A model generated the notes under the pieces. That model searched no databases and had not been told where the DNA came from. It was given only the letters and a program-made list of their open reading frames with translations. A stretch of 7,845 bases of DNA from Bacteroidota bacterium (GTDB taxonomy: Bacteria; Bacteroidota; Bacteroidia; Flavobacteriales; Flavobacteriaceae): assembly GCA_022601215.1 (NCBI GenBank), contig JAHZIZ010000016.1:1-7845 (forward strand). Direction: 5' to 3'. The translations under genes and the position numbers were made by a program. Below are positions 1 through 6,562 of the stretch, one piece after another (positions within the stretch are counted from its first letter, which is position 1; the number at the start of each line of letters is the position of its first letter).

Positions 1-1
1 A

Positions 2-802
2 TTGCCTAAGCTTGCACCTAGAACTTTTCAGCATAAAGCGAGTAGGAGAAAGGCGAATGAGCGGAGTATTACTAAACAGAAGATAGTTTTATTTGTAGAT
101 GAATTCTGCAACTACTATGACGTGACGGTGGCCGAAGATGCACAGGATTTGCTAACTATATTAGGTTATGAAGTTCAATTAATAATGGGACTCGATAGTG
201 CTAGAGCGCTACTAAGCAAAGGATTTTTGGAAGAGGCCAAGGTAGAGATTGATGCGAATATCAATACCTTGAAAGATTTGGTATCTATAGGAATACCTCT
301 ATTAGGTTTGGAGCCATCTGCTATCCTTGGGTTCAGGGATGAGTATATTAGATTAGCCACGGACAAGAAGGCTGCAGTGAAGCTATCAAACTGCGCATTC
401 TTGGTAGAGGAGTTTTTGGCTTCAGAAATAGAAAAAGGTAACATTGACGCTACAGTGTTTACTTCCGAAGAAAAAAAGATTAAGATTCATGTACACTGCC
501 ATCAAAAGGCGCTCAGTAACACCAAGGTGACCTTTGATGTGTTAAACCTTCCATTAAATTATAAACCTACTATTATCAATGCCGGATGCTGCGGAATGGC
601 AGGTAGTTTTGGGTATGAAAAGGAACACTATGAGGTGAGCATGGCGATAGGCGAGCAGCGATTGTTTCCAGCAGTGCGAAAGTCGGCTGAAAACACCATA
701 ATAGTTGCGAACGGAACTAGCTGCAGACATCAAATTAAGGAGGGTGCCATGCGATTATCAAAACATCCTATTTCGGTGCTGCGTGAGGCACTAATTATTT
801 AA
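2..802 (+). CDS. FAD-linked / Fe-S oxidoreductase, C-terminal part (truncated by left edge)
   Basis: This is the last 266 codons of a larger gene; the TTG at position 2 is an internal Leu codon, not a start. The visible part is the cysteine-rich (CCG, heterodisulfide-reductase/GlpC-like) region that ends about 1000-residue flavoproteins of the D-lactate / D-2-hydroxyglutarate dehydrogenase (YdiJ-like) type. These oxidise 2-hydroxy acids and pass electrons through Fe-S centres. Seen directly: a first module (residues 28-115, VLFVDEF, SARALLSKG, LEPSAILGFRDEY) without a CCG motif, then a complete second module with HCHQKA (C166), GCCGMAGSFGYE (C196, C197) and GTSCRHQI (C241). The FAD-binding and ferredoxin parts expected upstream are outside the window, so the substrate cannot be told. 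The stop lies 8 bases inside the 3' end of the convergent phosphoesterase gene. Family is secure; exact enzyme is inference. Confidence 0.85.
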   Translation: MPKLAPRTFQHKASRRKANERSITKQKIVLFVDEFCNYYDVTVAEDAQDLLTILGYEVQLIMGLDSARALLSKGFLEEAKVEIDANINTLKDLVSIGIPLLGLEPSAILGFRDEYIRLATDKKAAVKLSNCAFLVEEFLASEIEKGNIDATVFTSEEKKIKIHVHCHQKALSNTKVTFDVLNLPLNYKPTIINAGCCGMAGSFGYEKEHYEVSMAIGEQRLFPAVRKSAENTIIVANGTSCRHQIKEGAMRLSKHPISVLREALII

Positions 803-1628
803 ACTGAGTGAAGGCTGATAATGCCGAAAGTATCTCTGGGAGAGGGTCTGTTTCATCCGGCTCGATAACAAGCGGTTTGAGTATGTTCTTTTTGTCATGA
901 TGGCGATAGAGACGCCATTGTTCATTGTTATATTCTAAGGCGGTTAAATTTTCAATCCAATCGCCAGAATTCAAGTATGTGCAACTACCAGTTTCTGTGG
1001 TAACTTTTCGAATAGTTGGTTCGTGTATATGACCACAAATTACATAGTCATATCCATTTTCGATGGCAAGTTCAATGGCAGTATTTTCAAAATTGCTAAT
1101 AAATTTTACAGCGCCTTTTACACTGCTTTTTATCTTTTTGGACAGCGAATATTTCTCTTTTCCTAACTTTATGAGTACTACATTGATAAGTCTATTTAAC
1201 AAAATGAGCATATCATATCCCCAACCACCTAATTTAGCGATCCACTTGGTGTGTTGTATGGATGCATCAAAGACATCTCCATGAAAAATCCACGCTTTCT
1301 TTCCGTCTAAATTCAGTATTAGTTTATTCAAGATAGCGATATTACCCATTTTGGTATCGCTAAACCTTCTTAATTTTTCATCATGGTTACCAGTGATATA
1401 ATATACTTTAGTTCCTTTTGCTGCCAATGCGATTATTTTCTTAATAATTAGCAAATGAGCTTTAGGGAAATAACGCTTTCGAAATTGCCAGATGTCAAAT
1501 ATATCTCCATTGAGTATTAATTTTTCAGGTTTGATGGAGTTGAGATATTGCAATACTTCCTTTGCATGACAGCCGTAGGTTCCAAGATGTACATCCGAAA
1601 TAATGGCTACTTCAATTTTTCTTTTCAT
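795..1628 (-). CDS. LpxH-like calcineurin-type metallophosphoesterase
   Basis: A 277-residue protein of the calcineurin-like metallophosphoesterase fold, closest in layout to UDP-2,3-diacylglucosamine diphosphatase (LpxH, COG2908), which releases lipid X and UMP in lipid A synthesis at the inner membrane. All metal-site motifs are present: SDVHLG (D12, H14), NGDIFD (D42), TGNHDE (N81, H82), FHGD (H116) and GHIHEP (H200, H202). A basic, helix-rich insertion (about residues 126-180, with WIAKLGGWGYD and several Lys) lies between the fourth and fifth motifs, where LpxH proteins carry their lipid-binding cap. The start is placed at MKRKIEV; an ATG 24 bases further upstream (1652) would add eight residues ahead of the conserved first strand and is less likely. 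E. coli LpxH has GNRD rather than GNHD and is about 240 residues, so a related phosphohydrolase is possible. The gene ends inside the convergent oxidoreductase gene. No clear promoter is seen upstream. Confidence 0.85.
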   Translation of the reverse strand: MKRKIEVAIISDVHLGTYGCHAKEVLQYLNSIKPEKLILNGDIFDIWQFRKRYFPKAHLLIIKKIIALAAKGTKVYYITGNHDEKLRRFSDTKMGNIAILNKLILNLDGKKAWIFHGDVFDASIQHTKWIAKLGGWGYDMLILLNRLINVVLIKLGKEKYSLSKKIKSSVKGAVKFISNFENTAIELAIENGYDYVICGHIHEPTIRKVTTETGSCTYLNSGDWIENLTALEYNNEQWRLYRHHDKKNILKPLVIEPDETDPLPEILSALSAFTQFK

Positions 1629-1778
1629 AAGCTGAAAACTAATACATTGCAAAGAACTTCAAATTTTGATGTGTTTGTTTTACCATAAGGTTATCTCATT
1701 TTCAACCTATTGTTATTAATGACGCATAGAGGAGTTAAATAATTCTTTGCCCCCTTTTTTTTATTGCACAGAACCTTT

Positions 1779-1786
1779 TACATTTG
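1779..1786 (+). promoter_or_regulatory. Candidate promoter -7 element for aroC
   Basis: TACATTTG matches the Bacteroidota -7 consensus TAnnTTTG exactly and lies 14 bases before the aroC ATG, giving a very short leader of roughly ten bases. At the expected -33 distance there is only a T-run (1755-1762) without the G, so the upstream half is weak. Inference from pattern only. Confidence 0.35.
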
Positions 1787-1800
1787 TTAAAAATGACTTT

Positions 1801-2865
1801 ATGGCAGGAAACACCTTTGGCACTCTTTTTAAACTAACCACTTTTGGTGAATCCCATGGGCCAGCATTAGGCGGAATTATAGATGGGTGTCCAGCTGGAA
1901 TTTCTTTAGACTTTGATGCCATAGAGGCCGAAATGCAACGGCGCAAACCCGGGCAGTCTAAGATTGTGACCCAACGGAAAGAACCCGATTCAGTTCGCTT
2001 TCTTTCTGGGATTTTTGAAGGCAAAACGACAGGAACCCCAATTGGTTTTGTCATTGAGAACACCAATCAAAAATCCAATGACTATTCCCATATAAAGGAT
2101 ACATATCGACCCTCACATGCGGATTATACCTACGATAAAAAGTATGGTATTAGAGACTATCGAGGTGGTGGAAGATCTTCAGCAAGAGAAACGGCTTCTA
2201 GAGTTGCAGCAGGAGCTATCGCAAAGCAATTTCTTAATGATATTAAAGTTACGGCGTATGTGTCGGGGGTTGGGAATTTAGAACTCAATACGCCTTATCA
2301 CCAGTTGGACTTTTCCGAAATAGAAAAAAACCCAGTTCGAACGGCAGACTCAACAATGGCCGTTACTATGGAAAATTATATCAAACAAATAAGAAAAGAA
2401 GGAGATACGGTAGGTGGGGCCATTAGTTGTGTCATCCAAAATGTGCCTGTTGGTCTTGGGGAACCGGTATTCGATAAATTACATGCTCAATTAGGGAAAG
2501 CAATGCTTTCTATTAATGCCGTTAAAGGATTTGAATATGGAAGCGGTTTCTCTGGCACTAAATTAAAGGGAAGTGAGCACAATGACTTGTTTAATGAAGA
2601 CGGAAGTACTCAAACGAACCATAGCGGAGGTGTTCAAGGAGGTATTAGTAATGGAGAAGATATTTACTTCAAAGTGGCGTTTAAACCTGTAGCTACTATT
2701 ATGCAAGAGCAAGACACCATTACGTCTGAAGGAAAGATGGTAGCCATGCAAGGAAAAGGTCGTCATGATCCCTGCGTGGTCCCAAGGGCAGTTCCTATTG
2801 TCGAGGCAATGGCTGCACTAGTATTAGCAGATTTTATGTTACTAAATAGAAGTTCAAAACTATAA
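1801..2865 (+). CDS. aroC: Chorismate synthase
   Basis: Chorismate synthase (354 residues, the usual bacterial length) converts 5-enolpyruvylshikimate-3-phosphate to chorismate with reduced FMN. It is the last step of the cytoplasmic shikimate pathway and feeds aromatic amino acids, folate and menaquinone. All family signatures are present: TTFGESHG (residues 13-20), RPSHADYTY (103-111), [14 protein letters not shown] (121-134), [11 protein letters not shown] (237-247), [14 protein letters not shown] (273-286) and [12 protein letters not shown] (321-332). His19 and His106 fall at the two invariant active-site histidines. The ATG at 1801 gives the canonical MAGNTFG N-terminus; the open frame extends 18 codons further upstream to a TTG at 1747, but that extension has no family resemblance. 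The first bases after the stop lead straight into the symporter gene (9-base gap), so the two are probably cotranscribed. No truncation or missing residue seen. Confidence 0.98.
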   Translation: MAGNTFGTLFKLTTFGESHGPALGGIIDGCPAGISLDFDAIEAEMQRRKPGQSKIVTQRKEPDSVRFLSGIFEGKTTGTPIGFVIENTNQKSNDYSHIKDTYRPSHADYTYDKKYGIRDYRGGGRSSARETASRVAAGAIAKQFLNDIKVTAYVSGVGNLELNTPYHQLDFSEIEKNPVRTADSTMAVTMENYIKQIRKEGDTVGGAISCVIQNVPVGLGEPVFDKLHAQLGKAMLSINAVKGFEYGSGFSGTKLKGSEHNDLFNEDGSTQTNHSGGVQGGISNGEDIYFKVAFKPVATIMQEQDTITSEGKMVAMQGKGRHDPCVVPRAVPIVEAMAALVLADFMLLNRSSKL

Positions 2866-2874
2866 TTTATATCT

Positions 2875-4182
2875 ATGAAAAAATTAGCGTTACACTGGAA
2901 GATTATTATCGGAATGGTCTTAGGGGTATTATTTGCCCTATTGATGATTAATTTCGATTGGGGGCCAAAGTTTGTGAAAGATTGGATCAAACCTTTTGGA
3001 ACGATTTTCATCAACGCCTTAAAACTAATCGCTATCCCGTTAATTTTAGCAGCTTTGATTAAAGGGATTACTGATTTGAAAGACATTTCAAGTTTGTCCA
3101 AAATGGGAACAAGAACCATTATAACTTATGTGGTAACTACAGTTTTGGCGGTTTCTATTGGGTTATTGGTTGTGAACGCCATTAAACCAGGAGATACTAT
3201 AACTGAAGAAACTAGAAATGAATTGGTAGAGGCTTATGCCGCTGATGCTGCTGCTAAACAAGAAGCCTCTCAAAAACAGAAATCCAGTGGTCCGTTGCAA
3301 CCGCTCATTGACTTGGTGCCAAGTAACATTTTTGAAGCAGCAAGTAACAACAGGAATATGTTGCAGGTGATTTTCTTTGCAGTATTTTTTGGAATCTCCC
3401 TTATTCTTATTCCTGAAGAAAAAGGAAATACCGTTAAAAAATTCTTTGATGGGGTTAATGAAGTTATTCTAAAAATGGTTGATCTTATTATGCTTGCGGC
3501 ACCTTATGGGGTGTTTGCCTTGTTGGCAGCCTTGGTTGTGGAAGCACCAAGTGCCGATTTGTTTGCTGCGCTAGGATTGTATGCATTATCGGTTGTAGGT
3601 GGATTGTTAATGATGATCATGGTCTACATTTTAGTCGTTAAAACTTTTACGAAAAAATCACCTCTATTCTTTTTAAATGGAATAGCTCCTGCCCAATTAC
3701 TTGCTTTTTCAACGAGTTCTAGTGCGGCTACACTTCCCGTGACTATGGAACGTGTAACCGAACATTTAGGAGTAGAAGAAGAGGTAGCTAGTTTTGTCTT
3801 GCCCGTTGGAGCGACAATCAATATGGATGGTACGAGTCTTTATCAGGCGGTTGCTGCTCTTTTTATAGCTCAAGCCTTTGGAATAGAATTATCTTTTGGA
3901 GTTCAATTAGGTATTATTGCTACCGCAACGTTAGCGTCAATTGGATCGGCAGCTGTTCCTGGTGCGGGAATGGTAATGCTTGTGGGGGTATTAGGGTACG
4001 CAGGGATTCCAGAAGCTGGTTTAGCCCTTATATTTGCCGTGGACCGTCCATTAGATATGTGTAGAACGGTTGTAAATGTAACTGGTGATGCTGCTGTTTC
4101 TATGATGGTGGCTAAGTCTCAAGGTCGTCTAGGAGATCCTAAAGTAAAGGAATGGGACGATCACTATGAAGATGTGAAATAA
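2875..4182 (+). CDS. SLC1/DAACS-family dicarboxylate/amino acid:cation symporter
   Basis: A 435-residue inner-membrane transporter of the glutamate/aspartate/C4-dicarboxylate family (GltP/GltPh/DctA-like), which takes up acidic amino acids or dicarboxylates with Na+ or H+. Seen in order: hydrophobic helices at about 8-26, 41-64, 80-103, 163-180, 201-222 and 228-254; re-entrant loop HP1 with a serine-rich tip (STSSSAATLP, 279-288); TM7 with NMDGT (316-320); HP2 (SIGSAAVPGAGMVML, 355-369); and TM8 with D394, R397, T398, N401 and D405 in DMCRTVVNVTGD. These TM8 residues match the acidic amino acid and Na+ ligands of GltPh, which favours Na+-coupled aspartate/glutamate uptake over a pure DctA role. 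An Ala/Lys/Gln-rich hydrophilic stretch (about 110-140) sits in the loop before TM4 and is longer than in GltPh. The gene follows aroC by nine bases and is closed by a strong hairpin terminator. Confidence 0.95.
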   Translation: MKKLALHWKIIIGMVLGVLFALLMINFDWGPKFVKDWIKPFGTIFINALKLIAIPLILAALIKGITDLKDISSLSKMGTRTIITYVVTTVLAVSIGLLVVNAIKPGDTITEETRNELVEAYAADAAAKQEASQKQKSSGPLQPLIDLVPSNIFEAASNNRNMLQVIFFAVFFGISLILIPEEKGNTVKKFFDGVNEVILKMVDLIMLAAPYGVFALLAALVVEAPSADLFAALGLYALSVVGGLLMMIMVYILVVKTFTKKSPLFFLNGIAPAQLLAFSTSSSAATLPVTMERVTEHLGVEEEVASFVLPVGATINMDGTSLYQAVAALFIAQAFGIELSFGVQLGIIATATLASIGSAAVPGAGMVMLVGVLGYAGIPEAGLALIFAVDRPLDMCRTVVNVTGDAAVSMMVAKSQGRLGDPKVKEWDDHYEDVK

Positions 4183-4196
4183 AACTAATAAGATGA

Positions 4197-4235
4197 TAAC
4201 TAAAACAGCTCCCTATTAGGGAGCTGTTTTAGTTA
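4197..4235. terminator. Strong, probably bidirectional, intrinsic terminator
   Basis: A perfect 18-bp inverted repeat (arms 4197-4214 and 4218-4235) with a 3-base loop. The GC-rich core, ACAGCTCCCT paired with AGGGAGCTGT, is flanked by AAAA on the left and TTTT on the right, so either transcript ends in a U-run. It starts 15 bases after the symporter stop and lies about 108 bases beyond the stop of the convergent MscS gene, so it can serve both. Confidence 0.92.
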
Positions 4236-4342
4236 ATTGGCAAAATGAATTAAAGTGTTTACTCCATTTATACCTATCATTAAGGCTTCTGGAGGTATTC
4301 GTTTAAGAGTTAGTTCCTAAGCGCACAACAATTACTCTTTAA

Positions 4343-5155
4343 TTACGCCTTTTTTTGAATCTCAACACTATGTGGATATGGTATTTCAATTCCAGCAGCA
4401 TCCAGGGCTTCTTTTGACTTTTCTAAGGTCTCAAAATAGACATCCCAATAGTGTTCGGCCATAACCGATGGCCTAACGGCAAAATCAACGGAGCTTTCTC
4501 CCAATGCCGAAACTTCTACCATGGGAGCAGGGTCTTGTAAAACTTTATCCTGTGCAGTAAGAACTTTCAATAAAACCTCTTTGGTCTTTTTTATGTCTGC
4601 ATCGTAACTCACACCAATGGTATGAAACACTTTTAATATTCCTTCAGCACTATAATTCGTAATGTTACCATTAGATAATGCCCCATTGGGAAGGATGACC
4701 AATTTATTTTCTGGAGTTACAATCTTAGTAGTAAAAATCTCTATTTCCTTCACATTCCCTAATTCTCCTTGGGCTTCTATTAAATCTCCTATAGCAAAGG
4801 GTTTAAAAATCATAAGAAGTACACCTCCTGCGAAATTTGCCAAAGATCCCTGAAGCGCCATACCTATTGCAAGTCCAGCGGCGGCAAGTATCGCAGCAAA
4901 TGAAGTGGTCTCAACACCCAAATTGCCAAGTATCGCAAGAATGAGAAGGATTTTTAATATCCAACCCACAAGATTTTTCAAAAACTTTCTAAGACTTTCA
5001 TCGTAGTTCGATTTGGCCATGGCCTTTTCTAAGACCTTAGATATTTTTTTGATGATCCATGATCCAATAATCCAAATGACTACTGCTCCGATAACCTTTA
5101 TACCATACTCAGAGGCAAATTCTATTAATTTATCTATTATTTTTTGATAGTCCAT
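4343..5155 (-). CDS. mscS: MscS-type small-conductance mechanosensitive channel
   Basis: A 270-residue inner-membrane channel of the MscS/YggB family (E. coli protein 286 residues), which opens under membrane tension and releases solutes in hypo-osmotic shock. Seen: TM1 (about 17-37), TM2 (about 62-80), pore helix TM3 (about 86-118) with GLAIGMALQGSLANFAGG, then the cytoplasmic beta domain (FKPFAIGDLIE, 117-127; VILPNGALSNGNITNYS, 153-169) and a soluble alpha/beta domain ending in IPYPHSVEI (258-266), the usual MscS end. By alignment to E. coli, L105 corresponds to Leu95, L109 to Met99, and the Q112-G113 kink to Q102-G103. The ATG at 5155 gives a short amphipathic N-terminus before TM1, as expected. 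It is transcribed alone, facing the symporter and sharing the terminator. Orthology within the family is likely but not proven, since flavobacteria often carry several MscS paralogues. Confidence 0.95.
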   Translation of the reverse strand: MDYQKIIDKLIEFASEYGIKVIGAVVIWIIGSWIIKKISKVLEKAMAKSNYDESLRKFLKNLVGWILKILLILAILGNLGVETTSFAAILAAAGLAIGMALQGSLANFAGGVLLMIFKPFAIGDLIEAQGELGNVKEIEIFTTKIVTPENKLVILPNGALSNGNITNYSAEGILKVFHTIGVSYDADIKKTKEVLLKVLTAQDKVLQDPAPMVEVSALGESSVDFAVRPSVMAEHYWDVYFETLEKSKEALDAAGIEIPYPHSVEIQKKA

Positions 5156-5183
5156 AAATTGTGTTTTGATAATTTGTTATTTT

Positions 5184-5210
5184 CAAAATTAGATAAATAT
5201 CAATTACAAA
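5184..5210 (-). promoter_or_regulatory. Candidate promoter of the MscS gene
   Basis: Read on the minus strand, TAATTTTG (5191-5184) fits the TAnnTTTG -7 consensus and a TTTG (5210-5207) lies upstream, but the spacer is 15 bases rather than about 19. The -7 element ends 28 bases before the ATG. The position is reasonable; the short spacer lowers confidence. Confidence 0.35.
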
Positions 5211-5304
5211 TTAGCTTATGAATCTTTTTTTAGACCTTAAAACAAATTCGTTTATCGAAAATATAAGTGTTAAAAAGTATCTGATAACAATACTATCTAT
5301 GGAA

Positions 5305-5334
5305 TTGATAAGAGGGTGATTCTTTGTATGTTTG
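5305..5334 (+). promoter_or_regulatory. Promoter of the secreted-protein gene pair
   Basis: TTG (5305-5307), a 19-base spacer, then TATGTTTG (5327-5334): an exact match to the Bacteroidota housekeeping promoter (-33 TTG, -7 TAnnTTTG). It lies 22 bases upstream of the ATG at 5357, so the leader would be under 20 bases. It is the best promoter match in the window and should drive both overlapping genes. Confidence 0.65.
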
Positions 5335-5356
5335 CCATTCCCCAAGTTAATAGAGA

Positions 5357-6562
5357 ATGAAATATATTTATATGGCGGCTCTCCTCCTCGTGAGCCATGT
5401 AATGTATGCCCAGGTTGGCATCAATACTACCAACCCAAGTAGTGCGTCCGTTCTAGACGTATCCAGTACAAATGATAATACTAATTATGGTGGGTTTTTA
5501 CCGCCTAGAGTGAATCTCGCTCAACGGAACACCATTCCAGTAACGGTTTCGGATGATGGAATGATGATTTACCTTATTGAAGGTACCACGAGGTGTGTTC
5601 AAGTGTATGACGGAGTGGATGCTGTTTGGGAGAATGTGTATTGTATGCCCGTAAATGCTGCCCCTGTGGCATCACTAGTTCATGTATCGGGTTGCGAAAT
5701 AGTTGGTGAAACTTTAAGTGCAAATTACACATATTCGGATACAGAGGGCGATGCAGAAGGAACGACAACCTTTCAATGGTATAGAGCCAATGACGCACTA
5801 GGAACAGGAGCAATAGCTATCCCAGGCGCTACAGCTTCTACATATACTTTGATTGCCGCAGATGCGACTAATTTTATTGCCATAGAAGTGACCCCTGTAG
5901 CCTCGACGGGTACACTTTTAGGGAGTCCTGTTGTCTCTACTTATGAAGGAGGTATTTTAGCATCTGGAAGTTGTGGCCCTACTTTGCTAGGGGTACAAGA
6001 TTTTGAATTGATTCCATCGACCCCAACCTTGGCTTTATTCGAAAATACTGCAGGGTATTATGAAAGTGGTAATAGTGGAACGGGAGAGTATCCTCAAAAC
6101 GCCGATAAATTTGTTAGCAGTACAAGAAGTTATGCCGTAAGCAATGCGACTAATGATATTGATTTAGGGCCAGTAGATGCCTCAGCGTATTCTGACGCTT
6201 CCGTCTTTTTAAAATTGGCTTCATTTTCTAAAACTTCTGGGAATGGTGCTGACGGATCGGATTATGTGGATATTTATATAAGTCTTGATGGAGGTGTAAC
6301 TTTTTCTCTTGAAATGACAGTCGATTCAGGAGGGCCCAATCGAAGATGGGATTATGATGCTACTGGAAATGCTACGCACACCTATGACGGTGACAACGTA
6401 ACAACTACATTTTCTTCAACCTCGGGGGGTACAGGAATTTCCACTTTAGAAATAAACGGTATTCCTAATAGTGCCAATCTATTGGTTGGAATTATAATGG
6501 AGAACACGGATGGGAATGAAATTTGGATTATTGATGATGTTGAAGTCTATGGAAACAATTAA
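5357..6562 (+). CDS. Secreted multidomain protein with N-terminal GINTTNPS domain, Ig-like A9-type module and C-terminal beta domain
   Basis: A 401-residue exported protein of unknown function. Residues 1-19 form a Sec signal peptide (MKYIYMAALLLVSHVMYAQ, cleavage near A18-Q19; no lipobox Cys). Residues 20-97 are the Bacteroidota surface-protein N-terminal type (VGINTTNPSSASVLDV, GGFLPPRVNLAQR) with two cysteines (C80, C96) that may form a disulfide. Residues about 108-193 resemble an Ig-like A9 repeat (GETLSANYTYSDTEGD, FQWYRA, YTLIAADATNFIAIEVTPVAS). Residues about 212-401 form a beta-rich, probably jelly-roll domain (SDYVDIYISLDGG, 301-313; IIDDVEVYG at the end). The protein stops directly after this domain, and I see no typical T9SS sorting domain. 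The next gene overlaps it by 14 bases and encodes a related protein. A surface-binding or matrix role is a guess; no catalytic motif is visible. An alternative start at Met6 would remove the basic n-region of the signal peptide. Confidence 0.85.
   Translation: MKYIYMAALLLVSHVMYAQVGINTTNPSSASVLDVSSTNDNTNYGGFLPPRVNLAQRNTIPVTVSDDGMMIYLIEGTTRCVQVYDGVDAVWENVYCMPVNAAPVASLVHVSGCEIVGETLSANYTYSDTEGDAEGTTTFQWYRANDALGTGAIAIPGATASTYTLIAADATNFIAIEVTPVASTGTLLGSPVVSTYEGGILASGSCGPTLLGVQDFELIPSTPTLALFENTAGYYESGNSGTGEYPQNADKFVSSTRSYAVSNATNDIDLGPVDASAYSDASVFLKLASFSKTSGNGADGSDYVDIYISLDGGVTFSLEMTVDSGGPNRRWDYDATGNATHTYDGDNVTTTFSSTSGGTGISTLEINGIPNSANLLVGIIMENTDGNEIWIIDDVEVYGNN

Noticed and set aside
1747..1800. Upstream extension of aroC to a TTG codon (18 more residues)
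   Set aside because: Chorismate synthases begin at MAGNTFG; the extension includes a T/C-rich run and a candidate promoter.
4233..4318. Minus-strand stretch of about 27 open codons after the MscS gene (ELTLKRIPPEALMIGINGVN...), with its stop overlapping the terminator
   Set aside because: It is bounded by an in-frame TAG, has no start with a ribosome binding site, is very short, and matches no family I recognise. It could be the remnant of a lost gene, but chance is as likely.
5247..5259. Small hairpin TTCG-N5-CGAA in the 5156-5356 spacer
   Set aside because: Four base pairs only, no associated motif; no RNA gene or riboswitch pattern recognised.
5276..5294. Inverted repeat AGTAT-N9-ATACT upstream of the secreted gene pair, possible operator
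   Set aside because: Only five AT-rich base pairs per arm in an AT-rich spacer; expected by chance.
6510..6548. Earlier ATG for the second secreted gene (13 more residues)
   Set aside because: It would place extra hydrophobic and acidic-free residues before the signal peptide and lies fully inside the upstream gene; the ATG at 6549 gives a normal signal peptide.
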